Shown here piece by piece: positions 31,600 through 43,430 of a stretch of 64,000 nt of DNA (positions are counted from its first letter, which is position 1; every line of letters begins with the position of its first letter). The notes beneath the pieces were generated by a model, which saw only the letters and a program-made list of their open reading frames with translations, was not told the origin of the DNA and did not search any database. Location: the NCBI RefSeq assembly GCF_016801865.2, contig NC_068938.1, forward strand, positions 213,835,611 through 213,899,610. Reading direction: 5' to 3'. The stretch comes from Culex pipiens pallens. Its lineage: Eukaryota > Arthropoda > Insecta > Diptera > Culicidae. The position numbers and the translations under genes were made by a program.

Positions 31600-31954
31600 C
31601 AATGTCTTGAAATTTTATGAACTGGTCTATGCTTCTGTATGTATGAAAATGTATTGAAATGATATTTTTTTCAGAAATATCAAGTAGTTTAAAATATTTT
31701 AGGGCAAAATAATGCAAAAAACATGTTTTAAAGAAATTTACGTATTTTTCAAATAATTCAATTCAATTCAATTCATGTTTATTTGTTGTACTAATCAAAT
31801 GCAATTTTCTTAACTATTGACAAAAGTCCGAGTTTTGGACATCCTTACAACTACAAAACTATTCAATTACAATCATTCGATGAAATAAATTCAGTTAATT
31901 TCAATCAATTAAGCGAGAGCAACAAAAACTGTTTAAAATAGCTGCTACTACTGG

Positions 31955-32614
31955 ACTGTATCCGATTATCCGAAGCCTCGATTATCCAAAGTTTCGATTA
32001 TCCGAAGTTCGATTATCCGAAAGCATGTATGGAACTTCGGATAATCGAATCATGAACAAAAGTAAAATTTTCGTATTTTTTTATTATCTTTTTTTAACAT
32101 CAAATTCGAGTGCTGCGACCCCATATAAGTCAAATTTGAATATTTGATTGCCAATTAAACTCAAAAATTTATTTTTTGTATGTATGTATGATGTATTTGA
32201 ACCCCCGTCTTGGCAGGACTTGGCCATGACCACAGTATATTTCAACTGAGACGGTTCGGTTAGTAACCACCATATATCTCAAGAACCTTTGAAGCGAAAT
32301 ACCTTTCTCTTGCTAACGATTTCTTCTGAAATTGTACAGCCATAGATCGGTAATGCAGATGACTTGGGCCAGGCAATCCACGACTCCCTAAACTCAAAAA
32401 TGCATTTTTTCAATATTTAATCACCACCATTTTGACCATTTTTGGATTTAAAAAATCTAAATCACTTTAGAGTAGTTTAGGGATCATACTTAACCTCAAC
32501 AATCAAAAATAAGACAGCGGAAAAAAATAGATTTTTCGTAATTCGATTATCCGAAGTTTCGATTACCCGAAGTGTAATTTTGCCAAGGCCTTCGGAAAAT
32601 CGAGTGTGAACTGT
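31955..32614. mobile_element. pogo-like MITE with CGATTATCCGAAG ends
   Basis: The left end has repeated CGATTATCCGAAG/CGATTATCC units (31962-32050), and the right end has CGATTATCCGAAG, CGATTACCCGAAG and TCGGAAAATCGAGTG. Both outer edges read ACAGT/ACTGT. 'cgattatccg' termini are typical of pogo/Tigger-like elements; no TA duplication could be fixed. Relatives are near 6540-6825 and 60188-60235. Confidence 0.6.
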
Positions 32615-33233
32615 TTTTCCATATATTTCGCCATAATAATGCATATAATTGATGGAAAATGTTCAAAAATTTTCAAAAGTCAATTTAGCAGATGAAAAAA
32701 TATTTTAGTACATAAAATATTTATAAATTGACATTGTAGAAAAATTCAAAGTTTAAAAAAAAATTGTATTTTTTTTTCAAATATTTCCCATCAACTTGAA
32801 ATTCAAAGCGATGACGTATTCTTTTTATTTGTTTTTATTTATGTAAAATGTTAAAAATGTCCAAAAATCTATTTTCGAAACAATTAATTAAAAAAATTCA
32901 AGACGGTTATAACTAATCAACAAGAAACAATAATACTTATATAACTTACGTCCTTCTCAAATGTCATTCTCGAGTGCCACTGGCTGCATATACACAAAAT
33001 GGCTAGAAAGTTTCATTCATATCGAAGAGGGTTTATAAAAAAACTTGTTTTGAGTAGGAATTGAATCTTTTCGGTAACATTAGATTCATAATAAAAATAT
33101 AGCCTTTTCGATTGTAATTTTTATGAGACACTGCAATTCTGACCAATAGATATGTGTGTAAAAAACAAAACAAAAAACAAAAAGATGGCAATAATCTAGA
33201 TAACTACTCCTAAGAAATCTCAAATTGACTCAC

Positions 33234-33420
33234 CGTCATCGAACAAGTTGTTGCGAGCCGTTAGTGATAGCAGAGCTCGACGACCATCGCAACGCCACCA
33301 CCGCTGGAAGTCGTTGAAAGAGTTTAGTTAGAACGGATTCACGTGCTGCGCCACACTGTTGCTACACAACTCGATAGCCCCAGAACTTGCAAGTCGGCGA
33401 TATACACGATATTAACGCAA
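33234..33420 (-). other. Candidate minus-strand first exon with strong donor
   Basis: This is a less AT-rich, repeat-free patch. On minus it ends GATGACG|GTGAGTC (exon end 33234), a near-consensus 5' splice site. No long ORF runs through it, so it would be a 5'UTR or very short coding exon. The next gene to the left on minus is Tdh, so an alternative Tdh leader or a non-coding RNA is possible. Exon start is not determined. Confidence 0.3.
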
Positions 33421-34189
33421 GAGACGGGCCCCCAGCAAGTCGTTTTACTGCTGATCGATTTGATAGTCGGTTTGAAAGGGGGTGAACGCTGTTATTAACT
33501 TAGGTGTTTTTTTGCAAAGAAAAAATTAAACCGGTTGGATTTATCAGAAACATTCAAACTAATTATTTTTTCCAAACAGTATTTTTATCAATATCTAAAC
33601 AAAATGATTTCATTTGTTGAAGAAATGATAAAACAAATTTGGCCAAATTTTAAATACTGTTCACCCACTATCCGAAGTTCTCAGGAATCTGAACTTGAAT
33701 AATAATTTCCGCAGACATCGACAACCGCAACGACAACGACACAGTAAATTGATGACGTACGATCCTTTTTGCCTCTCCGACGAAGGTGTTCGCAGAGTGG
33801 ACAGAATTTGAAACCTGTTCTCGCCAACGGACTGCAGCACAAAGAAAAGTGTGCACACAATTTCGAGTGACCTCGCGGGATTTTGGCAGACGATCCCAGC
33901 GAAACAGGTTTGATATCAAAGGAGGAAGAAAAAATTAAAAATATCGGATGATGTTGCATTTTTCAGGAGGTTACTACGTAATGGCAAGCACGTGTTTTTA
34001 AAGGATTCACGCAACAAGAAGTTTGAATATATTCTAATTTTTTTTAATTCTGCTCTGCGCATTCCTTCAAATATTCTAACAGCTTAGCCCAAGATCAACT
34101 TATCTAAAAAGTGAGATTTAAAAAATATGTCTAAGGATATTTTTGTTTCCAAGGTTTGAATTCCTGTGGATTTACTACAAAGGTCTTTA
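33421..34189. other. No gene recognised
   Basis: 33660-33960 is moderately GC-rich with a 92-codon minus ORF that shows no family features. The rest is AT-rich. Confidence 0.4.
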
Positions 34190-34880
34190 AAGGTTCCAAA
34201 ATACTCAGATTTTTTGTATAAGCTGTTGCAAAAACCGTAAAATGGCTTAACAATTTAAAGTCTCCAATTTTTTCGATTCTTATAAGTTTCCAAAGTATCA
34301 TAAATCCTTCAGTCTTTTAAGTTATAGTCAAAATCTTGAAAATCTTCAAGATTTCCCATAGTTCATAATCTCCAAAAAAGTAAACGTCTTCAAAATCTAC
34401 AAAGTGTCTATTTAGTACTATAAAATTAACAAATTTTAACATTCTAGAAAGTTCGTCAGATACATGAAAAGTCTCCAAAGTTTTCAATAACTACACAGTA
34501 ACAAATTTTGCAGAATCATACAATGTTTCCAATGTCTACAAAGACTCCGGAGATGATAGTTTCTTCAAGGTATCTAAATTCCCTGAAAACTATTAAGTCT
34601 TCTAAATCCATAGAATGCTACAATTTATAATAGTCTACATAATTTGACAAAGTCTAATTTTCAAAATTCATTTAAGTCCCCAATGTCTCCAAACTCTTAA
34701 TTTCTTCAAGTCTTGGAATCCTACAAAGTTTCCAAAGTCTACAAAGTCTCGAAGTCATCAAAGTCTCTGAATATTTTGATTGCTTCCAGGTTTTCAAGGT
34801 CTTTTAAAACTCAAAATTCATCTCATTGTTAAATAAAGTCTCCAAAATCTCTTGTTTCTTTGTTTTGACCAAAGGTTATA
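34190..34880. repeat. Degenerate 'AAAGTCTCC/AAAGTCTAC' short-unit repeat
   Basis: Words such as AAAGTCTCCAA, AAAGTCTAC and TCTCCAAAAT recur every 10-30 bases over about 700 bases with heavy divergence (for example TTTCCAAAGTCTACAAAGTCTC at 34728-34749). It looks like a decayed minisatellite. It has no coding potential. Confidence 0.65.
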
Positions 34881-37429
34881 AAGTCCTACAAAATATCCAA
34901 GGCCTCCTTATCCAAAGCTCAGCTCAGCTGCATTTCAACGCAATGATGTTTACACAACCTCTCCGGCAACATTCAAATTGCAGTAATTTCCTCCCGCAAG
35001 GTGCCGATACGATACATGAAACGTTTTGATAAACGGTTACCAAAGGCAAAATTACCATTCTTCGGAGGGTGGTGCGGTGGCTACAAAACTATCGCTACCT
35101 TATGATCACCGCTCGAAACCGTTTTCCTAACCTTAGACTCTTCCGTAGAACGACGACGACTACGAAGATTAGGAAGGAAAACGCTACTACCCCCTTTGGT
35201 GGTGACGACAACGACGCGTTATGTTAAGTAATGGTTTGCAAAAGACAATGCAATACAAACTGCGAAAAGTGCTGCATCGGTGGAAAATTGTCCGACTCTT
35301 CTCTCTGTGCGCAACAGTTGCAACAGCAATATGAGCCACGATTTGAATGACATACATGTTCGAACGATTTTCCATCTCGATGATCGGTTTAAGATGTTTC
35401 GCGTTGAATGTTGATGCAATCAAGATGACGGTCTGGCCTCTGAACTGAGAGGAAACAATACTTGAATTGATCGTAATTAGACCTTAAGTGGGTCATCCAG
35501 GGCAAGGTTACGGCACGTTACGGTTGGTGAAACCGTTACAGAAATTGATAGCTTACCCTTAAAAAAATCCGAATCACTTTTGGGGGTGTGTCAAAAACGA
35601 ACCCTACTACGCATGCGCCAACCGACGGTCAGCTCATGTCCAATTTGCGCACGTGAATTGTGCGTCGCAGCGTTCCGGATGATCGTAATCAGCGCCGAAC
35701 CCGCGTCGTTAAGCTAACCAAGTTGTTGTCTGGTCAAATCTGTTCACACCGCATATTCACACCACAAACAACAATCTAGTCCATTCTTCCTCCTTTCATC
35801 TTCTTATTGTTTGCCTTTGTCGTGGGCTGGCCGTTTTAGCTCCAAAAATAATACCCAGAAATAGATGAAAATAAAATAGCTTCTGTCTTTTTTTCCCATA
35901 ACTGACATCACCGTTGGACGGAGTCAGTTTTGACGGCCAATGTCATTCGTTGAACTTCCTACCGGGCTTTAGTCATACCGTTTATGTCGTGAGGGAGTCT
36001 GACTGGTTACATCAGATTGGGACCGAAAAAAAGTGGTGGAATGCACTGATTTGCTCGGGTCACTGAATTTGGATGGAAGTCACAGGAGTTCATTTGAACT
36101 GTCTCTGTTGTCTTAGACGATTTATCGATTTATTCCAACTGTTTATGTTGTTAATTAATTTTTATAAGAAAAACAAAAAAATAAAAATCATTTCATTATT
36201 TCCAGCGATGTGCAAATTTTTGGTACCTAATCTAAAAAAATATTGGTAAATTCAGTTGGTTTTATGACTTACGGGGAAACCCAGAGAACAAATATGAGCT
36301 TACGGAAGTGATGCTATTCATGTGTTATTGACTTGATTGAACTTGTAAATCACCAAACTGTAGGGGAAGTACATACATCAGAAAAAGAAAGATGACAACC
36401 TTTTGCTTAAAATCAAAATTTCTGTGTGCCAAAAACTCAAATGTTCTACCCTGGGTGATGAATAGAGAGAATGCGTAACGTGCGTAAATGAGCTGTTTTA
36501 TAATCAGTAGTATGTGTTTTATTTTGTCTAGTTTTTGACATTTTTTTGCTGGAAAATTGTCGATCGTTTCGATCGTTTAGAAGTGATTTCTATTTTTTCC
36601 GGTGAACGAAGATCTGCGGCGAGAGTGTCATTCTGTGATTTCGCAGATAAATTCCCTGGCTGATTTTGAAATACTGCAGCTCTTCCTGATCTAGCGAAAA
36701 AAACATCGCTAATTCTGGCGAAGCTGATCCAACAAACAGAAAGGATTTTCACTAAACCAGGTTTTCAAACGGAATCAAACGATAGAGAAAGCTTCTGGAT
36801 GGATACAACCGCATCGACTCCATAAACAACTTCCATTCATAATTATAAAAAAATAGATCTCGCCTTCAACTTTCTTAAGGTCTCTTGAATTCAACCCCTG
36901 GTTCTCAAAAGCCAAAAAAATTTCATTCTTGCAAAATAAAATAAAGAATTTTTAATTATCGATCACAATACTCTCTACTTTTGGCGAAAAGTAAATTGGT
37001 TCCACTTTGACAGTTCAAAATTGAGGCCGTTTTGCGAACCACTATTCAGCACCCAAATTCTACCCTTTAGGAATAAATAAACAAGAAGGTTAAAAAAAAT
37101 GAAATAGACGAGTTTTCAGATACAATAAATTTAAAAAAAACGTGCCAGAGATCTGACATCATGATACACTATGACTAAACTATAAGTGACACTTTTTAAC
37201 ACATTATTCGTTCGATTGTGCTGCAAGCAGTAAACCAACAAATTAATAAAAAAATTGTTTTGTTGAGATTGTCTTTTGAGTAAGCTATTTTTTCTAGGCC
37301 AAAAAGGAGGCAAAAAATTTAATTTCAAATTTCAAGCCGAATATCGAAACAAAAAGTATCACAAAATACTTTATACATATTACTGTTTTGGTACTATCCA
37401 AATATTGCAAAATATTCATAAATATATCT
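34881..37429. other. Gene-poor stretch with GC-richer patches
   Basis: Patches at about 34970-35480 and 35590-35990 are transposon-free and less AT-rich but show no exon with credible frame and splice sites. They could be regulatory DNA or non-coding exons. 36000-37429 is AT-rich. Confidence 0.4.
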
Positions 37430-37680
37430 GACCCGCCCGTGTGGATCAATCGGACCGCGCACTGGACTCCAATCCAGAGGTCGCCGGTTCGAATCCTGCG
37501 GCGGGCGCTCTAAAATTCTTTGTGTAAATATGGGTATTCGGCGCCGTCGCTCCGTGCCATACTTTCATACACTTAGGAGCCCAGGGCGGCGAAGTCCTTG
37601 CAGATAAAAAGGAAGACACTAGTGGTTGGTACTAGCAATGGTGGCCGACAGCTATAAAGTCAACTTCGTTTTTTTTTTTA
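37430..37680 (+). mobile_element. tRNA-derived SINE (Val-type head), copy 1
   Basis: The head ACCCGCCCGTGTGGATCAAT pairs with GCGGCGGGC as an acceptor stem, and the B box GGTTCGAATCC is intact. The anticodon arm CTGGA-CTCCAA-TCCAG has a 6-base loop, one fewer than the copy at 40831. The body includes GTGTAAATATGGGTATTCGG and CACTAGTGGTTGGTACTAGC, and the element ends in an 11-base T run. Confidence 0.85.
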
Positions 37681-38280
37681 TATATGAAAATATTTCTTTT
37701 CCTTAATTTTTAAGTTCTTCACTGAAAATTAAAAGTTAAGTCAATATTTACTTTTTATGCCCCCTGATTTTTGGGAAAATTTTTGAAGGAGGTGACAAAA
37801 ACTTGTTGAAATGACCCTAATAAGTAAGGATTAATTCTCTTTCTAGATATTCAAAAATAACAATCGCGATTTTTATTTTGTATTTTTTTATTTGGTCGAA
37901 ACATTGTCAATCCATTCCCTACGTCAACAGAAACTATGTTGCATATAACAAGTATTTTCTCTTCTCACTTTCAATTTTTTTAGTCAATAATTTATTTAAC
38001 AGGAAAAATACATCATGTGGTAACAAGTGACAGATTTTGCGTCAAAAAAAAAGTATCATATTTCATCTGGAACTGGTAAATTTTCATCAGTTTTTGGTGA
38101 ATTTTGATCAGCTTTACATTTTAACTCATTATTTAGGTAAAATTACTCAAAAAAGAGGAAAATATTCAACCAAACAAATTTTCAACCTTCCAAAATACAA
38201 CTTTTTTTTCGGTGTACATGATTTCCGGATGGTTTAAATTTAATTTCATAGAATATATATATAAAAAACCCGATTTAATC

Positions 38281-39234
38281 CCACCTGGGGTGAGATAGAG
38301 CCTTTCTTACTAAAGAATATAACGATGGTAGAACTTCTTTCAATTCATAACATTGACTTTGTTTAGAAGAAGAAGAAAGTCTTATGATGAAAGCAAAGTA
38401 TTATAAATGATATGATTTCCAAAAGAAACAAAAAACGCCATTTTCACCAAAAGAATATTTTTAATTGTACATATTCTTAATCAAACAAGCGTTTATGACA
38501 AACGCGAGCATAGAAAGCTTCACATGTGCCAGTGACAACGCACACCGCGGTAGGCGCAAAGAAAAACCGAGGTATAAGTGAACCGCGTGTGCCGCACGGT
38601 GCAGGGAAGATAGCCATTCAGCTTCTACGAATGTGACAGAGTCAGAGATAGCTATTTTTACAACCGCACCACTACACACTCAATCACGAGTACCTTAGGT
38701 AGAAAGCCATTGGCATCGCCAGCATTGAAAACTTTGAAAACGATATAAACGATGAAAGCTTGGAAAGCTCCTATCGGAATCCAATGAACTTTGTTAAATA
38801 AAATTACGAAAATGAAGTCTACATTTAGGCGATTTTAGGAGCGCACGGGAAACAAATTGATTGTAGCCGGATGAATGTCCTATGTCACAAAAGTTTTTGC
38901 ATAAACATTGGACAGTTATGCAAAAAAGGACAGAGCAAAAGAAACCGAAAAGCTACGATATCTTACATGTTGTAGGAAACATCGGTAGACAAGCTACTAC
39001 AAACGAGTATAAAACGAGCCAGCAAATATATGCGCCAGCATTCTCGCGCCAGTATTCGAAGCTCAACTTGACAACTTGTCGACTTGGCGACGAAGCGTCG
39101 AAAATCGATGCAGTGTGATTTTTTGACGATTTTTCCGATTAAAATTCATGCTGAATCGACATATTTACGAAGATGGAAATGACGTCCTGGCTTAAAGTAA
39201 AACCTATACCTTTCTTTAGTAAGAAAGGCAAAAA
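38281..39234. mobile_element. Foldback-type repeat with GCCTTTCTTACTAAAGAA ends
   Basis: The left edge CACCTGGGGTGAGATAGAGC plus CTTTCTTACTAAAGAA faces TTTCTTTAGTAAGAAAGGCA at the right. The ends resemble those at 8094-8242 and 8978-15198, so it belongs to the same broad family. The interior at about 38500-38700 is GC-richer and unrelated to those relatives. Confidence 0.5.
39094..39234 (+). repeat. 141-bp direct repeat, unit 1 of 2
   Basis: From AGCGTCGAAAATCGATGCAG to the AAGAAAGGCAAAAA end this unit is identical by eye to 39823-39963, 729 bases downstream. The near-identity implies recent duplication, or insertion of two copies of one element 3' end. Confidence 0.85.
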
Positions 39235-39822
39235 GTAAATCGTTCTAAAAATTGATCGGGATTGCCGATCGATGTCGAATTTGTTTCAGATGCTCACTCA
39301 TGGTCTGTGCTATGAATGTAGCAAGAAATTTTGAATAAAATCAGAAATGAAAAATGTTGGCGAAGGTCACCAGGTGGGCTTTTACCTTTTTTTAGGGATT
39401 TTTTTTTCTTATGGTAGGTCAATCAAACGGCTCTAACTCCAGAACCATATTATGAATCTGGATGAAAATTTGGGAGGTTGTAGGGCCCGAAAAATGCAAT
39501 TTTTGAGATAAATAAAAGATATGAAAATGGAAAAATTTGAAAATATTTTCATTTGAAAACTGTGTATTTTGTTGAAAAGTCTGGCCGCATCCGAAAACAG
39601 ATGGATATTTCGAAATTTGCGCGGCAACTCGCCCAGGTTCAGCACACTAGCTTTCATCTGCATTTAGAAGAATCGAAATCGGATATATGGGAGCTGAGAA
39701 CGGCGCGACACAAAATTTTGCAAAATTTTACCACATACGAACATCACTCGACCTCCACGGAATTTATTTTCTCAAAATTCGAGGGTTGGAGATAGACGAG
39801 TTCTGTCAAGGTGAATCGATAG

Positions 39823-39963
39823 AGCGTCGAAAATCGATGCAGTGTGATTTTTTGACGATTTTTCCGATTAAAATTCATGCTGAATCGACATATTTACGAA
39901 GATGGAAATGACGTCCTGGCTTAAAGTAAAACCTATACCTTTCTTTAGTAAGAAAGGCAAAAA
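39823..39963 (+). repeat. 141-bp direct repeat, unit 2 of 2
   Basis: Identical by eye to 39094-39234. The intervening 588 bases contain no gene. Confidence 0.85.
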
Positions 39964-40830
39964 AAAACATAATATTCATTATTTTGAAGCATTAAGTCAG
40001 AAGACGAAGTCAGAGTCGGAGGCAACTAATTTCCAATATTTTTTTTTTATTGAAGTCGAAATCGGAATCGCTGATTCTTCAGAAGCCGGATATGGAGTTG
40101 GAGTCGGATGCGGAATTTCTACAATTTATAATTTGAGGACTCCGTAGCTCGAAATTTTAATGTCTGATAAAAAATGTTGGGTAGAAAAATCAAACTAACA
40201 TTTAAAAAGGAAAGCTACTGTCATCAGGGGGTTACATTGGGTCTCTGAGTGAGATTGGGTCATACAAATTTCTGCATTTTGCATTCTGCATGAGAAAATG
40301 GGGGCTGTTTCAATTTTCTCGTTTCTTTTTTCTATTATTCACTGTATTTCAGCAACCACAGATCCAATCTTCAAAGTCTCTTTGGCAATTTTGTTGGAAA
40401 TTTTCTAAACTATTCGAAAAAAAAAATCGGAAATGGACAATCGCAGTCACCACAGTATAATTTTTTTTTAAATACTGATTTTTTGGGAACTGATTTTAAA
40501 AAAAGTATTTATTGAAAAAATCGGGATTTTTTTTTTCGTGTACCATTTTTTTGTAAAAAGTATAGATGAAGACTTACATTTTTGCAAATGACACCAAACC
40601 GAACAGAAAATTCCTTCAAAAAAATACTGGTTTCGAATATTTACGTTTCATTTTTGTATGGATGCCAACATTGTTGGAGCCTTGAATTGGTGAACCAATT
40701 ACACAAAATGGCTTCTTTGGATGGCCCTCAACAAGTTTGAAAAAATAAAATGCACGAAATCGGCCGATTTCGTAGAGATTTGCTCAGAAAGAATTTTCTT
40801 TTTCAATATTTACATTTGCTGTGGATCAAT
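39964..40830. other. No gene recognised
   Basis: AT-rich DNA with a GGAGTCGGA-type purine-rich patch near 40015-40110. No clear element ends. Confidence 0.45.
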
Positions 40831-41074
40831 GCGTGTGGATCAATCGGACCGCGCACTGGACTCACAATCCAGAGGTCGCCGGTTCGAATCCCGCGGCGGG
40901 AGCTCTAAAATTCTTTGTGTAAATATGGGTATTCGGCGCCGTCGCTCCGTGCCATATTTTAATAAACTTAGGAGCCCAGGGCGGTGAAGTCCTTGTAGAT
41001 AAAAAGGAAGACACTAGTGGTTGGTACTAGCAATGGTGGCCGACAGCTATGAAGTCAACTTCGTTTCGTTTTTT
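40831..41074 (+). mobile_element. tRNA-derived SINE (Val-type head), copy 2, 5'-truncated
   Basis: Matches 37430-37680 throughout its body. The first about 10 bases of the head are missing, but the anticodon arm is complete: CTGGA-CTCACAA-TCCAG, anticodon CAC (valine), with B box GGTTCGAATCC. It ends in a T-rich tail at 41062-41074. Confidence 0.85.
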
Positions 41075-42930
41075 CTAGGACCTAATAGAAAAAAGTTCAG
41101 ATGTGCCCTTAATCAGTACAATTGCATCTCGGAAAATATCGTGACTTTTTATCGGGAAATATAAGACAACAATGTTTTCTGAGTTTGAAAATCTAGCCTA
41201 ATTGAAGGTCATGACAAATCTTTGATAAATACTGTCGAATATCAGTGTGAAGTCCAAGCTAGTGAGATATTCTCAAAAATCTATTTATTTGTGAGCCTGT
41301 TAAGTATAATTGACCACCCTTTCGTTATACAATCTTCATATGATCTAAACAAAGATTAAACCAATTTAATTGGGAACGAATTAGAAAAAGAACTAAACCA
41401 TATCGAATTTAAATATGTTACGTACAATTTCCTATGCATGTTAGTTGTCAGATTCCGATTGCAATTACCTTTCTTAATCCGATTGCCATTGTCAAGTTGA
41501 CAATGCCATGGCTGTTACCCTCAACAATTGAATGACTTAATTCGATTAATTTCCCATTCATGAGTCGACCACTGATTTATTGCATCGGCTTGAAATCGAT
41601 AGCTTAATCAATTGATAGCTCACGGCCATTTCCAATCAAATTTTTTCATTCAGGTACCTTTTGTTACAATGCAATCTACCAATCGCGTACATGTGAGTAT
41701 ACTTGTAGTTGTGGTGGTGTATGGAAAATTTATGCGAAAGATGCAGGCGATTTTTCGCACTGTCAGTGATCGGTTGCATCATCGCCATCACAGGGCAGTG
41801 ATACTATTTTCCATTTTCCACCCTACAATGGGTTTTCATTTCTGCAGCGTGATCGATCGATCGTTCGTTCGTCCGTCAATGTCAGAAGTAAATTTATTAG
41901 GCATGACTTTGGGTTCGCCGCTGCCACTTTGCCATTCGGCGGTGGACCTTGGACGTTCGGCTCAAGCTGCTGCTACTTAGGGACGCCCAATTAGCCGATG
42001 ACAAAAGGCGAGGCGACTTTTGAAAGACGGTTTTAAGTTTAGTTGGTTTTGCATACTTGCGCTGAATAATAGTGTGATTTTGAGGTCGTTACACTCCGCC
42101 ACTTGCAAGTTTGGCCACCATCACACGACTGAAGAAGGACTCAATTTCACCCATTCAAAGACGCAATTAGTAAGCTTCCTTCAATCCCAATTGTTGGCTG
42201 GCTTTAAACACCTTGGACCACGGAGGCAACTAGGAAAATACTAAAAGTGAGAACAATGCGACAAATGTGTCGCTTTTCTATGCGCAACGCACCGGTGCAC
42301 ACATGACAAGTGCGCTTAATTTGAGACCACCGTCTTGCCGAGTCGCGGGCTTAGGCTTAGTCTTAGGGCGATCGCATGAATTGGCCTTCCTTCTTGGAAG
42401 TTGTAAAAAAACAGACACAATGGCGACACTTTTGGCGAAGGTGTTGAATGGTATTAGGCGTGAAGTTGGTGAGGAAAAAAATAAGAAACTTATTTGAATA
42501 GAAGAGTCGCCTGGGTAAAATTGCATGCAAAATTCCATTGTGACGGGGGGCCAGGAAATAGGTATTTCCTTAATTTTATAGTAATTGACGCTGTATACAA
42601 GACAACGATTGCAATTTAAAAGTTAAAACTTAAAATATTACACTAGTGACTTCAAAAAACTTACTTACAAAAAAAAACAAAAAAAAGCATTGTTAAATAA
42701 CACTGACCCACAAAAAAAATTTACAAAAAATGACTGCGCAGGCTCAACTCTAGGGGAAGCATGACTTTTAGGGTCCCCAGAAACACCTGACTTTGAATTT
42801 TTCTAAAATATTTAGACAGGGCCGACTAGTTTTTCTCCAAAGTTTGTATGGAGAATTAAGGCGGTTCGTCGCTCTTGCATACAATTAAAAATTCCATGCA
42901 ATATGTAGGAGAACCGAATAGCACTAATCC
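41075..42930. other. No gene recognised; possible non-coding regulatory DNA
   Basis: 41600-42500 is free of recognisable transposons and less AT-rich, with a GATC/GTTC tetranucleotide patch at 41850-41877 and no frame with splice support. It could hold enhancers within a long intron or intergenic region. Confidence 0.35.
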
Positions 42931-42935
42931 TCCAT

Positions 42936-43093
42936 GGGACCATCCATAAACCACGTGGACACTTTAGGGTGGGGGGGTATGGCGATTGTCCACGCTTCAT
43001 ACAAAAAAGATTTTTTTTCTATGGACAATTGTCCACGAGGGGGGGGGGGTTGAGATTACCGAAAAATTGTCCACGTGGTTTGTGGATGGTCCC
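42936..43093. mobile_element. 158-bp MITE with GGGACCATCCATAAACCACG ends
   Basis: Inverted ends (GGGACCATCCATAAACCACG at left, complement at right) extend inward to CCACGTGGAC. G-rich runs (GGGTGGGGGGG at 42967 and GAGGGGGGGGGG at 43036) lie inside. It is related in motif to the MITE at 1919-2070. Confidence 0.75.
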
Positions 43094-43349
43094 CATACAA
43101 AATTTGAAGAACAACCATTCGGCCCTGTCTAAATATAAGTGCACGTGCTTCTGGGGACCACAAACTGCATTCTTCCCATCGAGTTAAGCCTGCGCCGAAA
43201 TTTTGTTGGTCTGTGTAATTATTTGATTATTTGATGTTTGAAAAATAATTTAGATTTCTATTTTGTATAATCTCTGTTGATTTCTCGTCACGTTCTGTAG
43301 AAATAAAACTCCCAGAACACACTTAAATCATCTGATTTACATTCTAGTT

Positions 43350-43430
43350 CAGTGGTTCTCAACCTTTTACGTTGCATTCCTCCCTTGGCTGATTTGCAAA
43401 ACTGCATTCCCCCTTCCTTTATTCTAAACT
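43350..43430. mobile_element. hAT-type terminus (CAGTGGTTCTCAACCTTTT)
   Basis: CAGTGGTTCTCAACCTTTTA is the textbook end of Charlie/Tip100-type hAT transposons. The opposite terminus was not found in the following kilobases, so this is probably a truncated relic. Confidence 0.5.

Noticed and set aside
33681..33959. 92-codon minus ORF in a GC-richer patch
   Set aside because: No start context, splice sites or recognisable motifs; overlapping ORFs in other frames are equally long.
40835..40912. tRNA-Val(CAC) gene
   Set aside because: Acceptor 5' strand missing and SINE body attached; a second SINE copy at 37430 confirms the family.
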